A stretch of DNA of 64,000 nt from Nitzschia sp. DOCU1 (taxonomy: Eukaryota > Bacillariophyta > Bacillariophyceae > Bacillariales > Bacillariaceae): positions 2,728,001-2,792,000 of the forward strand of contig OX595987.1 of assembly GCA_951394045.1 (NCBI GenBank), read 5' to 3'. Below are positions 33,853-43,200 of this stretch, in pieces (within the stretch, counting starts at the first letter, position 1; each line of letters begins with the position of its first letter). The position numbers were made by a program, and so were the translations under genes. The notes beneath the pieces are model-generated. The model ran no database searches and had not been told where the DNA came from. It was given only the letters and a program-made list of their open reading frames with translations.

Positions 33853-34821
33853 TTAGCTGCTAGCAGAATTATTGTCATTCTCTCCTTCATCGTCACTGTC
33901 GCCTCCTCCAAAGAACTGATCCAACACATAGCCTACTAGATCCCACTCGTGCTCAAAAAAGGGAAAGGTCATGAGGAGAAAAAAGGCAGTTGCATCTTCC
34001 ATGGGCGATAGGCCTGCCGAGTCCAAAAACGATTCCAAAACATCGGGATCCAAAAAGGCCACATATTGATCTTTTGTTTCGATAGTAGTATCGCGTGGAT
34101 CATCATCGTTCTCTTGGCCGACTTTGTCTTCTGTTTTTTGCTTCTTGTTGGCGGGACTGATATTGGGTGGCGATGCCGATGATGATGACGACGAAGATAT
34201 TGTCGTCGTCGTGGCATCCTTGGTGGTTTCCTTTTCAATTTTTTCCGCAGTTCCCGCACCATCAGTCTCAGCTTCGTCGTCGTCAATATCCTCCCAACCT
34301 CCTTCTTCTTCCTCTAGTTCGTTTTGAATGCAAACAGCAGGTTCATGTGATGGAACATTCGACGCGGCCCAAACTACGACCTCCAAAAGCCGTTGTCGCC
34401 GGCCATGGTCATAGGACAATTCAATAGTATACGAAACTTGACACCCCACTTCTTCATTCTCTCCAGGTGGAATACCTGTCCGTGGCCGCCGTTCGTACAA
34501 AAATGTCAATTCCATGTAATTCTTCTTGGTAGGCCAGGCCACGACGGCATGGGTCCTGGCTACCGTCGCACCCACTCGTACCCGATCGCAACACGTGACT
34601 TGCAATAATTCCTGGAAACGTCGCATGGATTTGGTAGACTTGAGAGATTCGAAATGTTCGTATGGATCGGATGTCAAGGCATCCCGAACATCTTGGGTTT
34701 CTTTGAGCAATGCGGCTTCTTCTTGAAGGACGCGTAGAATATCGCTGGCGGTGTGATGGTCTTGATGCTGAGCGACAAAATTTTGAAGGACTGTTCGTAC
34801 TTGAGGGCGTAAGTCAGACAT
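33853..34821 (-). CDS. Acidic protein of unknown function
   Basis: 322 aa, single exon. The N-terminal 150 residues look folded (helical start, then beta-like segments VVAWPTKKNYMELTFLYERR and YTIELSYDHGRRQRLLEVVVW). A long acidic/Ser-rich disordered stretch (residues about 168-245) contains a KKQK patch. A C-terminal helical part LDPDVLESFLDSAGLSPMED follows, then FFLLMTFPFFEHEWDLVGYV. I do not recognise the family. The soluble character and KKQK could fit a nuclear or cytosolic protein. It shares its upstream region with the divergent DUF1289 gene. Confidence 0.6.
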   Translation of the reverse strand: MSDLRPQVRTVLQNFVAQHQDHHTASDILRVLQEEAALLKETQDVRDALTSDPYEHFESLKSTKSMRRFQELLQVTCCDRVRVGATVARTHAVVAWPTKKNYMELTFLYERRPRTGIPPGENEEVGCQVSYTIELSYDHGRRQRLLEVVVWAASNVPSHEPAVCIQNELEEEEGGWEDIDDDEAETDGAGTAEKIEKETTKDATTTTISSSSSSSASPPNISPANKKQKTEDKVGQENDDDPRDTTIETKDQYVAFLDPDVLESFLDSAGLSPMEDATAFFLLMTFPFFEHEWDLVGYVLDQFFGGGDSDDEGENDNNSASS

Positions 34822-35256
34822 TTTTTTGTGACGAGCAATGAGACGTGTTTTCGGTCTCGTCAGAGATGCAAGTCTAAACTAAAATGGCGTTTGTGTCATG
34901 GTCCATTTTCCGTAACGAGAAGGAAAAACGTTTGGATGGCGATGGCGACCATGAGAGTTGCCGCCAAGCGGATGACGGCAAGGCGTCTTCTCGGGCCATC
35001 GTGATGTTGTGCTGACGTAGCGTCTGGATCGGACTGGTCCAACAAGTTGTCGACTACATCGATCGTAACTCATCCTAACAGCCGCACCATCACATCCACC
35101 ACGAGGCCATATGACCTTTTTGACAATGGCAGTAGCAGACCATCGCAGCACGACCAGCTATTGCATTGTTTTGCATTGCCGGCCATTGCAAATCACAGAT
35201 TTCTCGATATATATGTCGACCAGACTTTCGTACTTGCAACTTTGGTCGTTTCTTCC
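34822..35256. promoter_or_regulatory. Divergent promoter region (acidic orphan and DUF1289 gene)
   Basis: 435 bp between divergent starts, counting the DUF1289 gene from 35257. A longer in-frame start at 35047 exists but would place non-targeting sequence before the signal peptide. Confidence 0.4.
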
Positions 35257-35736
35257 ATGGTGAATCCCTGCAGGCGGAGTCGGATGCAAGTTTGCACCTT
35301 TTGCTGGTTCCTACTGCTGATACAAGGGAATAATGGTTGGATCGATTTTGCCCGAGCCTTTACGTTATCACCACTCCAACCCTCTCGTCGTCACCAAGAT
35401 GTTTCTCTTCGAGCCGTGGGCGGTGGGGAGGAATCCTCGTCGGAACTGCCTTCTGTCCCCGTCACACCCTGCACGCGCATCTGTCGATACAATGCCAATG
35501 TCTTTGATGGACAAGTTTGTATAGGGTGTTTTCGCGAAACGTACGAAATTGGGAGCTGGGCAAGCATGGCGCCCATGGAAAAGTACTATACGCTGCTCGA
35601 TGCCATAGACCGGCTGGAGCAAGTGGTCGACTCGTCGTCGTCTGAGATTATTAACGAGGATACCACGGGAACTTCTCGTGGCGAATTGTACAGGCAAGCG
35701 GAATTCTGGAAGGCGCTAGCAACAGATAATGCGTGA
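35257..35736 (+). CDS. DUF1289-family small Cys protein, probably plastid-targeted
   Basis: 159 aa from the ATG at 35257; an ATG at 35284 (MQVCTF) is an alternative, and the frame extends up to 35047. The chosen start gives a signal peptide followed by an A-F step (FARA|FTLSPLQPSRR) and a Ser/Arg-rich transit-like region, the diatom plastid import signature. The mature domain has the DUF1289 pattern: PCTRICRYNANVFDGQVCIG continuing to C, then EIGSWASMAP.EK, with four conserved cysteines (C-x3-C then C-x2-C). DUF1289 proteins are small and common in proteobacteria; the four cysteines suggest a metal or Fe-S site, but their role is not settled. A possible alga-plastid carry-over is inference. 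Confidence 0.75.
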   Translation: MVNPCRRSRMQVCTFCWFLLLIQGNNGWIDFARAFTLSPLQPSRRHQDVSLRAVGGGEESSSELPSVPVTPCTRICRYNANVFDGQVCIGCFRETYEIGSWASMAPMEKYYTLLDAIDRLEQVVDSSSSEIINEDTTGTSRGELYRQAEFWKALATDNA

Positions 35737-36116
35737 GACTGTACTATGGTGATTTGGCGGCCATTGAGATCGTCATTGAGAAAGGGGGAGATTTTATGGT
35801 CTCCTCAACCCTCTCGTACAAGTATATAGACAGAAAAAGAGACCTACTTTTGGATCAATCTAAAGAGTGGCATCAAGACAAAATTCTATAGAGCAGAATG
35901 AAAATACCCTGACGGCTCGCAATAAACCATAATGATTGTAAAAAAGAGTGATGTGCAAGTCATCAACAGTTGATGCCTCGAATACAGAACGAATAGAGGC
36001 GTTCTTCCTCAACTCGTGTCAGCACAGGCCTCACAGCGGCGGCAGACGCGGGATCGTAAGCTGGTTTATCAGGGGAAAGTCTCTCTTAGAAAATACGCCG
36101 CAGAAGCAGCGAGTCT
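35737..36116. other. Convergent intergenic region
   Basis: 380 bp between the DUF1289 stop and the NUP50-like stop. It holds two 3' UTRs; no further gene was found. Confidence 0.45.
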
Positions 36117-37507
36117 TTAAGAGCTCAACTCTGTCAGCTTGTTGTGGAACTTGTCGGCGTCGTCTCCCGCGGGGACGCTAAACGTGAACTTCTCTGCACC
36201 ACGATCTGCCTCCATGACGCCCACAAAGGTGATTGCCACAGTTGCTCTCTTTCCCGGTGGAGCTTTCTGGTTATTTCGGATGAAATTCATGCCTTTTGAA
36301 ACACCAACATTCAGTAACACTTTCCCAGAGGCCATATCCCGCATAATCATGCGATGTGTCTTGGAGTTGTCCTTGCTCTGTTGCAATCTTAAGCTGCCAG
36401 AAGCGAATTTGGTCGGTTTGTCATCCCTACGATAGTGGTAGGCTCGCAACTTGACAGTCAATAACTGCGTCCAGGCGTCATCAGCCCCACCTGCCTCTAG
36501 GACACTTGGTTCCGAGTCTTGCAGCGGAGCGTCGTCGTCGTCCTCATTGGCGGCGCCAGTTGCATTGGGCCCTGGTACGGGCGAAAATGCGATTTTGATA
36601 TTGGATCCAGGTGGAGGTACCGCCGACGAAGGAGTCGGATTAAAGTTGAAACCAGATGATGCAGCTGGCGAGGGAGCTGCCGTACTGGTGGCACCAAAGG
36701 AAAAAGTAAGCTTGTTGGCAGGGGCAGCAGCGGCAGGACTACTAGAGGCAGTAGAGCCAAAGTTGAAAGCCAGAGGAGCTGGAGAGGGATTAAAGAGGGA
36801 GCCAGTTGCTGGTGTACTGGAAGGTGCACTGGAAGTCCTCGCTACAGGTGCAGGTGCATTGCTTGCAGCGGACGTGTTCTCCTTGGTCGTAACCTCTTGT
36901 ATCACAGTGGTGACGAATCGCCTCATAGTGAGCTCATAATCCTTTCGCACCCCTCCGTCTTGTAGGAAGCTTTGGAAAGCTTTAAGCAGCTTGTCACTTT
37001 CCAAATTGGAGTTGCTCGGCGCACTGGACGCCATCGTTGCTGGAGTAGACGAAGCAGCTGGGGAGAACGATATTGCGGGTTGTGTGCTCGGCATTGCGAA
37101 TGTCGGCTTTCTGGGAGCCGATGCAGGCGCAGGCGCTACGGGAGCAGGGGCACCAAAGTTGATATTGGCGAAAATCCCGCCACCACTGCTGCCGCCGCCA
37201 CCACCTCCTCCTCCAAATCCACCTCCCGAGGGAGTCGCAGACACTGCTGGCCTAATGATCCATGGATTGAATAGTGAAAGCACGGAGACGGGAATTAGAA
37301 TCAATTCGGATCGTCGAACCAGATACCCTGCAGAATTTCGCAATCTTCAACTTACTTTCTAACTCTTCGAATAATTCGTCGCTTAGCGAGCTCTTCTTGA
37401 GAAGCCCGCGCAAAGCCTCCCACAGGCTCCGCGCCCCCATCATCGTCTTCGAGTTGATCATAGTCTTCTTTGCGCATCTGAGCGTTTTCATTTCCTCGTT
37501 TCCCCAT
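36117..37507 (-). CDS. NUP50: NUP50-like nucleoporin with Ran-binding domain, 2 exons
   Basis: Exon 1 37507-37356, intron 37355-37252 (GTAAGT...TTAG), exon 2 37251-36117; 428 aa. NUP50/Nup2 sits at the nuclear basket and helps recycle importin-alpha. The N-terminus begins MGKRGNENAQMRKEDYDQ and continues with FARASQEELAKRRIIRRVRK, the importin-alpha-binding pattern of the family (animal ..KR.A..EL..R.WD.. F..AS.E.L..R..KK..R), and appears only when the intron is removed. Then comes a Gly-rich PSGGGFGG block, a low-complexity A/P/S stretch with scattered FG dipeptides (FGAPAP, FNFGST, FSFGAT), and a C-terminal RanBD-type PH fold: WTQLLTVKLRAYHYRRDDK, RMIMRDMASGKVLLNVGV, TVAITFVGVMEADRGAEKFT. 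Confidence 0.85.
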
Positions 37508-37922
37508 CTTCTCCCTTCAAATTTTATGATCAAGAACAGTTATGATTAGGTGCGTGCTGTATAAACGGGCGCCTTCTGTAGAGGGCGTCGTATTGTGCTT
37601 GTCGTTGTGGTGGGCAGGTGTAGGCCATGGTCAAAACCGCAATCCGCTCGCCACGAAAAAACAGCCAAAGTCCAGCAAAAGCGGTCGACGGTCGGTCGGA
37701 CCTCTACACATAGATATGCATACGCTACATAGGTATATAATATGGTATACATCATTTGCGGTCATTGTATCACCGCAGCAGTCATTGAAGTCCATTCCAT
37801 CACCGACGACGACGACGATCTCCAAGGAAATCTTCCGTCGTCCTTCCTTCGTCTCCAGCCGCCAAGTATCAAGAGGGGAAGCACCAAAGTTGTCATACTT
37901 TTGTCTTGAAATACTCATCAAG
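37508..37922. promoter_or_regulatory. Divergent promoter region (NUP50-like and Sec-PDI)
   Basis: 415 bp between divergent starts, including the Sec-PDI 5' UTR. A plus-strand ORF from 37542 overlaps in frame with exon 1 of the PDI gene but adds only low-quality upstream sequence. The ATG at 37923, which starts a clean signal peptide, is preferred. Confidence 0.45.
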
Positions 37923-38598
37923 ATGGCCAAGTCGCTTTTCACCATCCTGGCGGTGCTATCCGCCCTAACTCCCGCCCATGGAGGCGCCGTGGAACTCACC
38001 CTGGACAACTATGCTGAGAAAACTAGGGGAAAGAATTCTTTCATCAAGTTTTTGGCTCCTTGGTATGTTGATGGAAGGCTGTCCATGATTTCCCGTCGTT
38101 AGTGGTTACCTTTTTACTAATGCCATGTTTTGCACAACGACCTTTAGGTGAGGCCACTGTAAGTCCATGAAACCGGCTTGGGATCAACTGGCGGATGAGT
38201 ATGCAGCTTCATCTTCAGTTCTCATTGCGGACGTGGACTGTACCGCCGAGGGAGAATCCTTGTGCGATGAACACGGGGTGCAAGGATACCCCACCATCAA
38301 ATATTTTAAAGACGGAAGCAAAGAGGGAGAAAAATACAATGGTGGCAGGGATTTGTATAGCCTTCAAACTTTCGTGAAGGAGAACCTCCTGATTAGGTGT
38401 GATGTAAAGGATCCGAAAGAATGCTCGGAGAAAGAAAAGGCGTACATTGAAAAGATGAAGACAAAGTCCAAAGAAGAGCGAGCCAAGCAGATTGAACGAT
38501 TAGAGGGAATGAAATGGGACTCCATGAAGGTGGAGTTGAAGCAGTGGCTTAACCAACGTCTACACATTCTGAGCTCGTTGGAGGAGGCTGAATTGTAA
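37923..38598 (+). CDS. Single-domain protein disulfide isomerase, selenoprotein (UGHC active site)
   Basis: Exon 1 37923-38062, intron 38063-38147 (GTATGT...TTTAG), exon 2 38148-38598; 196 aa if UGA is read as selenocysteine. Residues 1-20 are a signal peptide (SLFTILAVLSALTPAHGGA). The thioredoxin domain reads FIKFLAPW, then codon 48 = TGA (38149-38151), then GHCKSMKPAWDQL, so the PDI motif APWCGHCK becomes APW-U-GHCK with Sec48 and Cys51. Later signatures fit PDI (VLIADVDCTAEGESLCDEHG, QGYPTIKYFKDG with the cis-Pro). A Lys/Glu-rich helical tail follows; no ER-retention KDEL is present. PDIs form and shuffle disulfides in the secretory pathway. Stopping at TGA would leave only 47 residues, and no other GT-AG choice removes the TGA while keeping the frame. 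Selenoprotein PDIs are known in haptophytes and other algae. Confidence 0.85.
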
Positions 38599-38695
38599 TT
38601 GGGAGTTTCTGTTTGGAGTTTTCAGCGTCAAGATCCCCACGTTTCCTTTGGTTCAGATTGAGTTCAATGGTATTCGCTGCATTTCAGAATGCCAA

Positions 38696-38783
38696 GTAGG
38701 ACGAATGACATTGCTGGCGTACTCCCTGACTTTTCGGCCTTAAGGGCTCGTGTTAGGGATACCCAACAGTTGAAAGTTCCTGC
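38696..38783 (+). promoter_or_regulatory. Candidate SECIS element in the 3' UTR
   Basis: About 100 nt after the stop the RNA can fold into a SECIS-like shape. Helix I is GTAGGA (38696-38701) with TCCTGC (38778-38783). A small internal loop follows. The quartet is ATGAC (TGAC 38706-38709) opposite TGAA (38771-38774). Helix II is ATTGCTGG (38710-38717) with CCAACAGT (38763-38770), one C-A mismatch, extended by GTA/TAC and TCCCTGAC/GTTAGGGA. The helix is longer than usual before the apical loop, and the canonical AA is only found in the loop at CCTTAAGG, so this remains a candidate. Confidence 0.5.
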
Positions 38784-39034
38784 GCTCATGAAGGATCCAA
38801 AGAAGACGCGGAGGTCGAGGATATTGTATACTCTAAATCAGTAATGATATAAATTTCTCTTTCTCGTTACAAGGGTCTAATAACATTCCTATTTTTCGAT
38901 TTGTTCCGTGACTGTCAGACGTGCATTTGCTTTCGTAACATTACACTACGAGCCCAGTAGTTTTTCGCCTCCAAAGCCGCTAGTGTACCATGCTTTCCCC
39001 TCACCACGTCTCGATACGTTGCTTCTTTATTTCT
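38784..39034. other. Convergent intergenic region downstream of Sec-PDI
   Basis: Remaining 3' flank between the SECIS-like hairpin and the stop of the next minus-strand gene. AT-rich, with no gene seen. Confidence 0.4.
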
Positions 39035-39705
39035 CTAGTCCACAAGAGTATCCACTTCCGGCAAGAAATAGTAGTCATCCTCAGAGGTGTGCAACGCAAT
39101 CGCAACTAAGTGTTCCTGCAGCCTGAATCCAAGCTGCTCGACGGGTTTGGTGGATTCCTTAAAGTAGGTGAACAACTTTTGCAAATCCTCTTCTGTGCCG
39201 TCAGTCTCGGCAAACATGGAATGGAAAAAGGCCAAGAAACCTTCTACTGTCAACTTGACGCCCAAGCTCTGCTTTGACAGTGTTTCAAAATCATTGAGAT
39301 TCTTTATAAAGTCATAGCCGTCCTTCATTTGCACGACTATTTTTTGGCAAAGAAAATGAAGGCGTGAGACGAATTTGTTCGGAACAAGTCAGGGGCAGTG
39401 GATTTGAACAGTGACCGGCCCCTCTCACTACTTACGTCGAATTGATTTTTCAGTCTCCTTGTGCCATCGGATTCCAAGCTATAGTACCATAGTAATGAGT
39501 AAATTATGCGAGTCAAGTGAGAAAGAGGCCAATGGAGAAGAATAAAACAATTATAAATCCGACACCACCAACCACCATCACGTACCACCAAGTCCTTTCG
39601 ATGCTGTTGGCCCCGACTGCTCCGTTCTTCTTCCGCTTGGGGATCTATCATGGAGAAGCGGACATGGGGCTCGTCACCCTTTGCATCTTCACCTTTTTCC
39701 GACAT
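39035..39705 (-). CDS. Small orphan protein, 3 exons
   Basis: Exon 1 39705-39586, intron 39585-39479, exon 2 39478-39436 (only 43 nt), intron 39435-39337, exon 3 39336-39035; 154 aa. Donors are GTACGT and GTAAGT, acceptors TATAG and AATAG, and phases 0 and 1 match. The first 40 residues are charged and disordered (start MSEKGEDAKG). The spliced middle reads GIRWHKETEKSIRLVQMKDG, and the rest is predicted helical (FIKNLNDFETLSKQS, FLAFFHSMFAETDGTEEDLQ). No family is recognised. The micro-exon makes this gene easy to miss; without it the three pieces look like unrelated short ORFs. Confidence 0.6.
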
Positions 39706-40254
39706 TTTCAACTGGATTAATGCAAGCTTCGTAGATGCCCAGGAAGTAACAAGGTGTTTATAATACTCAAAACAAGCTCAGCTGATGATGAGCAAGGAAA
39801 GTGTTATTGTCAAGATTACCACGACCTAAAGCGCTGATGGGACGGGGGCCGGGCTTCCCATGCATACCATGATGCACTTTCGAACTTGGATTTTGGCGCC
39901 GTGGTGGTGTTCTTTTCGTCGGTCGGTTGGATCCAGATTTTTCGGCAGCAAGTGGGGTGGAGGTACGCATAAAGGGGGAAATTTAGGGGGATAGGGCGAC
40001 TTCATCGCTCCCCATCATTCTCACATTCATCGCCAATCAATTTGGGCGGTCTTGCCGTCGTCACGGTGGACGTCATTCATTCGTCATCGATCGCCCATCA
40101 TCGGTCACGCCCATCATCCATCATCCACCAAAAATCCATCCCACCTCTCACCATGAAACTCTTGAAAATTCTTCTCCCTTTGACCTTTGTTGACTGTGAC
40201 GAAGGATGATACGGTCTATAGTCGAACATCGCTAGTAGTTTTGTCGTTTGTAGA
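39706..40254. promoter_or_regulatory. Divergent promoter region with imperfect CATC/CATCATC tract
   Basis: 549 bp between divergent genes. Around 40065-40150 runs an imperfect CATC/CATT-type simple repeat (CATTCATTCGTCATCG, CCCATCATCCATCATCC). No other gene or RNA was seen. Confidence 0.5.
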
Positions 40255-43200
40255 ATGCAGCCACTTTTATCATTACGGCGTCGGCGGCAGATCACGCTAA
40301 GAAAATCACTGGTTCAATTTTTCATTGCAATTTTATGTTTGGCCTTTGAAGTCACATCGTTTTCAATACGAGATTCGTCAACGGCAAGCTCACGACAAAG
40401 CTTCAAGTCGAGGGTCTACTTATCGGGGGGAAATACGGTCGAAAATACACATCATCATACAAGTGTGGATGTTCAAAAGGCGGTGGATCTGGGGCGTTCC
40501 GAGCTGGCGCGCTACTTTGAGTTCCCGTTGGATGATTGGCAGTTACAAGCAGGTGGAGAAATCCTTTTGGGTCACAATGTGATTGTGTGTGCCCCAACTG
40601 GGTCTGGCAAGTCAGTCTGTGGGGAAATGGCTCTCCATGTCGCCTTTGATCGGGATATGGAGGGTATATACACCACACCACTCAAGGCATTGTCCAATCA
40701 AAAGTTTGCTGATATTCGACAGATTTTTGGAGCTGCCTACGTAGGTCTATCGACAGGCGATGTATCGATCAATCGAAAGGATGCTCGACTGACAGTCATG
40801 ACAACGGAGGTCTATCGGAATATAGCTTGGCGGTCGTCATCATCCGAATCCGGTGGAGGAGGGACGGATGACCAGCAGCAACCGTGGGAGCAGAGGAGGT
40901 CTAACGACCTTCGAAAGAATGCCGTAGTTATTTTGGACGAGTTCCACTATATGGGGCTACCAGGAAGGGGAGGGGTTTGGGAGGAGTGCATCATTACTTC
41001 CCCGGCGCACACCCAGATCATTGGCCTGTCGGCGACTCTGCCCAACGCCTTGCAACTGGCAGAGTGGATTGAAGGTGTCACTGGGCGTAAAACGATTCTT
41101 GTTGAAGCACCGGGTGAACGTCCGGTCCCGTTGAAGTACTTGTTTGCAACGAGAGAAGGGTTGTACCCACTCTTTAAAAACGCAAATGCTGGCCCTGGGG
41201 CCTTGTTGGGTCTCCTTGGCTATCGCGGCGATGGAAAGTCGGTCTCCGAGAAGGTGCAAGAATTGAAGAAGAAAAAAGGATTTGATGACGACGAAGACGA
41301 TTTGTCAATTGACAAGCTCCCCAAAGGCCTAAAGGTAAATCCAGCTCTCACAACACTGGCCCAGAGACGAATGCAGCGTGTGAATCGCATGTTCGAGCGC
41401 CAGAATGCAAGACAGCAGTTCGGTGGAGAAGATGATTGGGATTTTTCTTATGGACGAATTCGACCGAGATCTCTCTCTTCTCGGGAGGCAGCAAAAGAGA
41501 AAGAACGCTTGTTACGCCGAGAAATGAGAAAAAGCGTACCGTCGCTACCTGTGCTCCTTGCTCGGCTAAAGGAACAGGATCTTCTACCTGCAATTTTCTT
41601 CATATTTTCGAGAGCAGGGTGTGATCAAGCAGCAGACTCGATTCGAATAGCTTTCAAAGGACCGCGAGATCCCACTATTGAAGTGGATTTTGAGGACGGA
41701 TTCGAAGGGGACTTGGAAGTGGAGCCGAACCCCAAGAAGTTGAACACGCGTTCACGAAGTAAGCGCAAGCAGGACGCTGATGGAAAATTTCAAGACAAGA
41801 AAGGTCGTACCTTTCGATCTGACAGTAATAATATCGATGAGGATATTTTCAGCGCTTTGCTTGATGCACGGCGGGGCGCAATAGCTGACGATATGCTGTT
41901 CGAAACGGGGTCGCCCCTATCACCCGACAACTGGAAATTCTACAGCGCTGCTGGTCTCTTGGCATTGGATCAAGTCAAGGAGGTTGCCAATCGTGTAGGT
42001 CGTTTCAACGAAGACAACCCAGAAATCGCCTTTACGAATGAGGTTGTCGAACAGTTTCTGTTTGGCGTAGGTTCACACCACGCAGGAATGTTGCCCGCGC
42101 ACAAAGCGTTTGTGGAAACACTTTTTCAAGGGAACCTCATGAAGGCTTGCTTCGCAACTGAGACCCTGGCAGCAGGAATAAACATGCCCGCGAGGACGAC
42201 AGTAGTCTGTGCCCTGGCAAAACGCGATGGTGGAGGCTCCATGAGTTTGTTGGAAACGTCGAATCTTCTCCAGATGGCCGGACGTGCTGGAAGGCGCGGG
42301 ATGGATACGTCCGGCACTTGTGTTATTGTCGCTACTCCTTTCGAGAGTCATGATATCGCTGCTACTATTCTCACAAATCCGGTTAAGCCGATTACCTCTC
42401 AATTTCGGCCGTCGTACGCTCTGGCCGTGAACTTGATTGCACGAGGTCGTGGACGGCTTGACGTAGCCAAGCAGCTCGTTAGCAAATCCTTTGCTATGTG
42501 GGAAAAAAGACGCCTGGAAACAGAAGTTTCAAACGCTTCCGAGAACGAACAAGTGAGTGATGTTCTCATTTCAATCTCCGAAGACAAGTTTTTGGATGCC
42601 CTGGTCGGAGCGATGCAAACGAAGATTCAAATGCGCAGTGCCCTATATGATGTCGATTTCCTCCGGAACCTAGTAGATGTTCTGACGGATAGAGAAAAGC
42701 TGAAAAGAGCTTCGAAAGGCTTTGAGTCAGCATCGCTCTCTGTGGAACTTGAGATGACAACGCTAGGTCTTCTTGAAGTCGAAAAGAAAAATGTGTTTGC
42801 AACCGACCTTTTGGAGGTAGATCAGGAACTTCTGGATCTCCAAGCCGAAGACGAGGCCAGTTTTGAGCAACAAATCGAGGAACAACAACAGCGGGTCGAA
42901 GAAGCATCCAAGAAATTGCGAAAGCATACATTCACAATGCTTGCGATCATTGCCAATCAAATCATGGAAGAAATTTCAGAGGAGGGGTTGGCGCTGAAGG
43001 AAGCAATGCAAAAGACGCGAATGCGCAATTCTCCTGAAGCACAGCTGACCGCCGAGGACTTGTCCAAGTTCGCAAAGTCATCTGTCGTGGTTAAGCGAAA
43101 GCTCCGTAAACTGGCCAGCTCCAATCCAGGCGTTGACCCGGAAGCGTTGCTACTACAATCAGAGAAATTAGACGAAATCGAAGATTCATCGTGGGATGAC

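Noticed and set aside
37542..37922. N-terminal extension of the PDI frame
   Set aside because: It would bury the signal peptide; the extension is basic and unlike any PDI.
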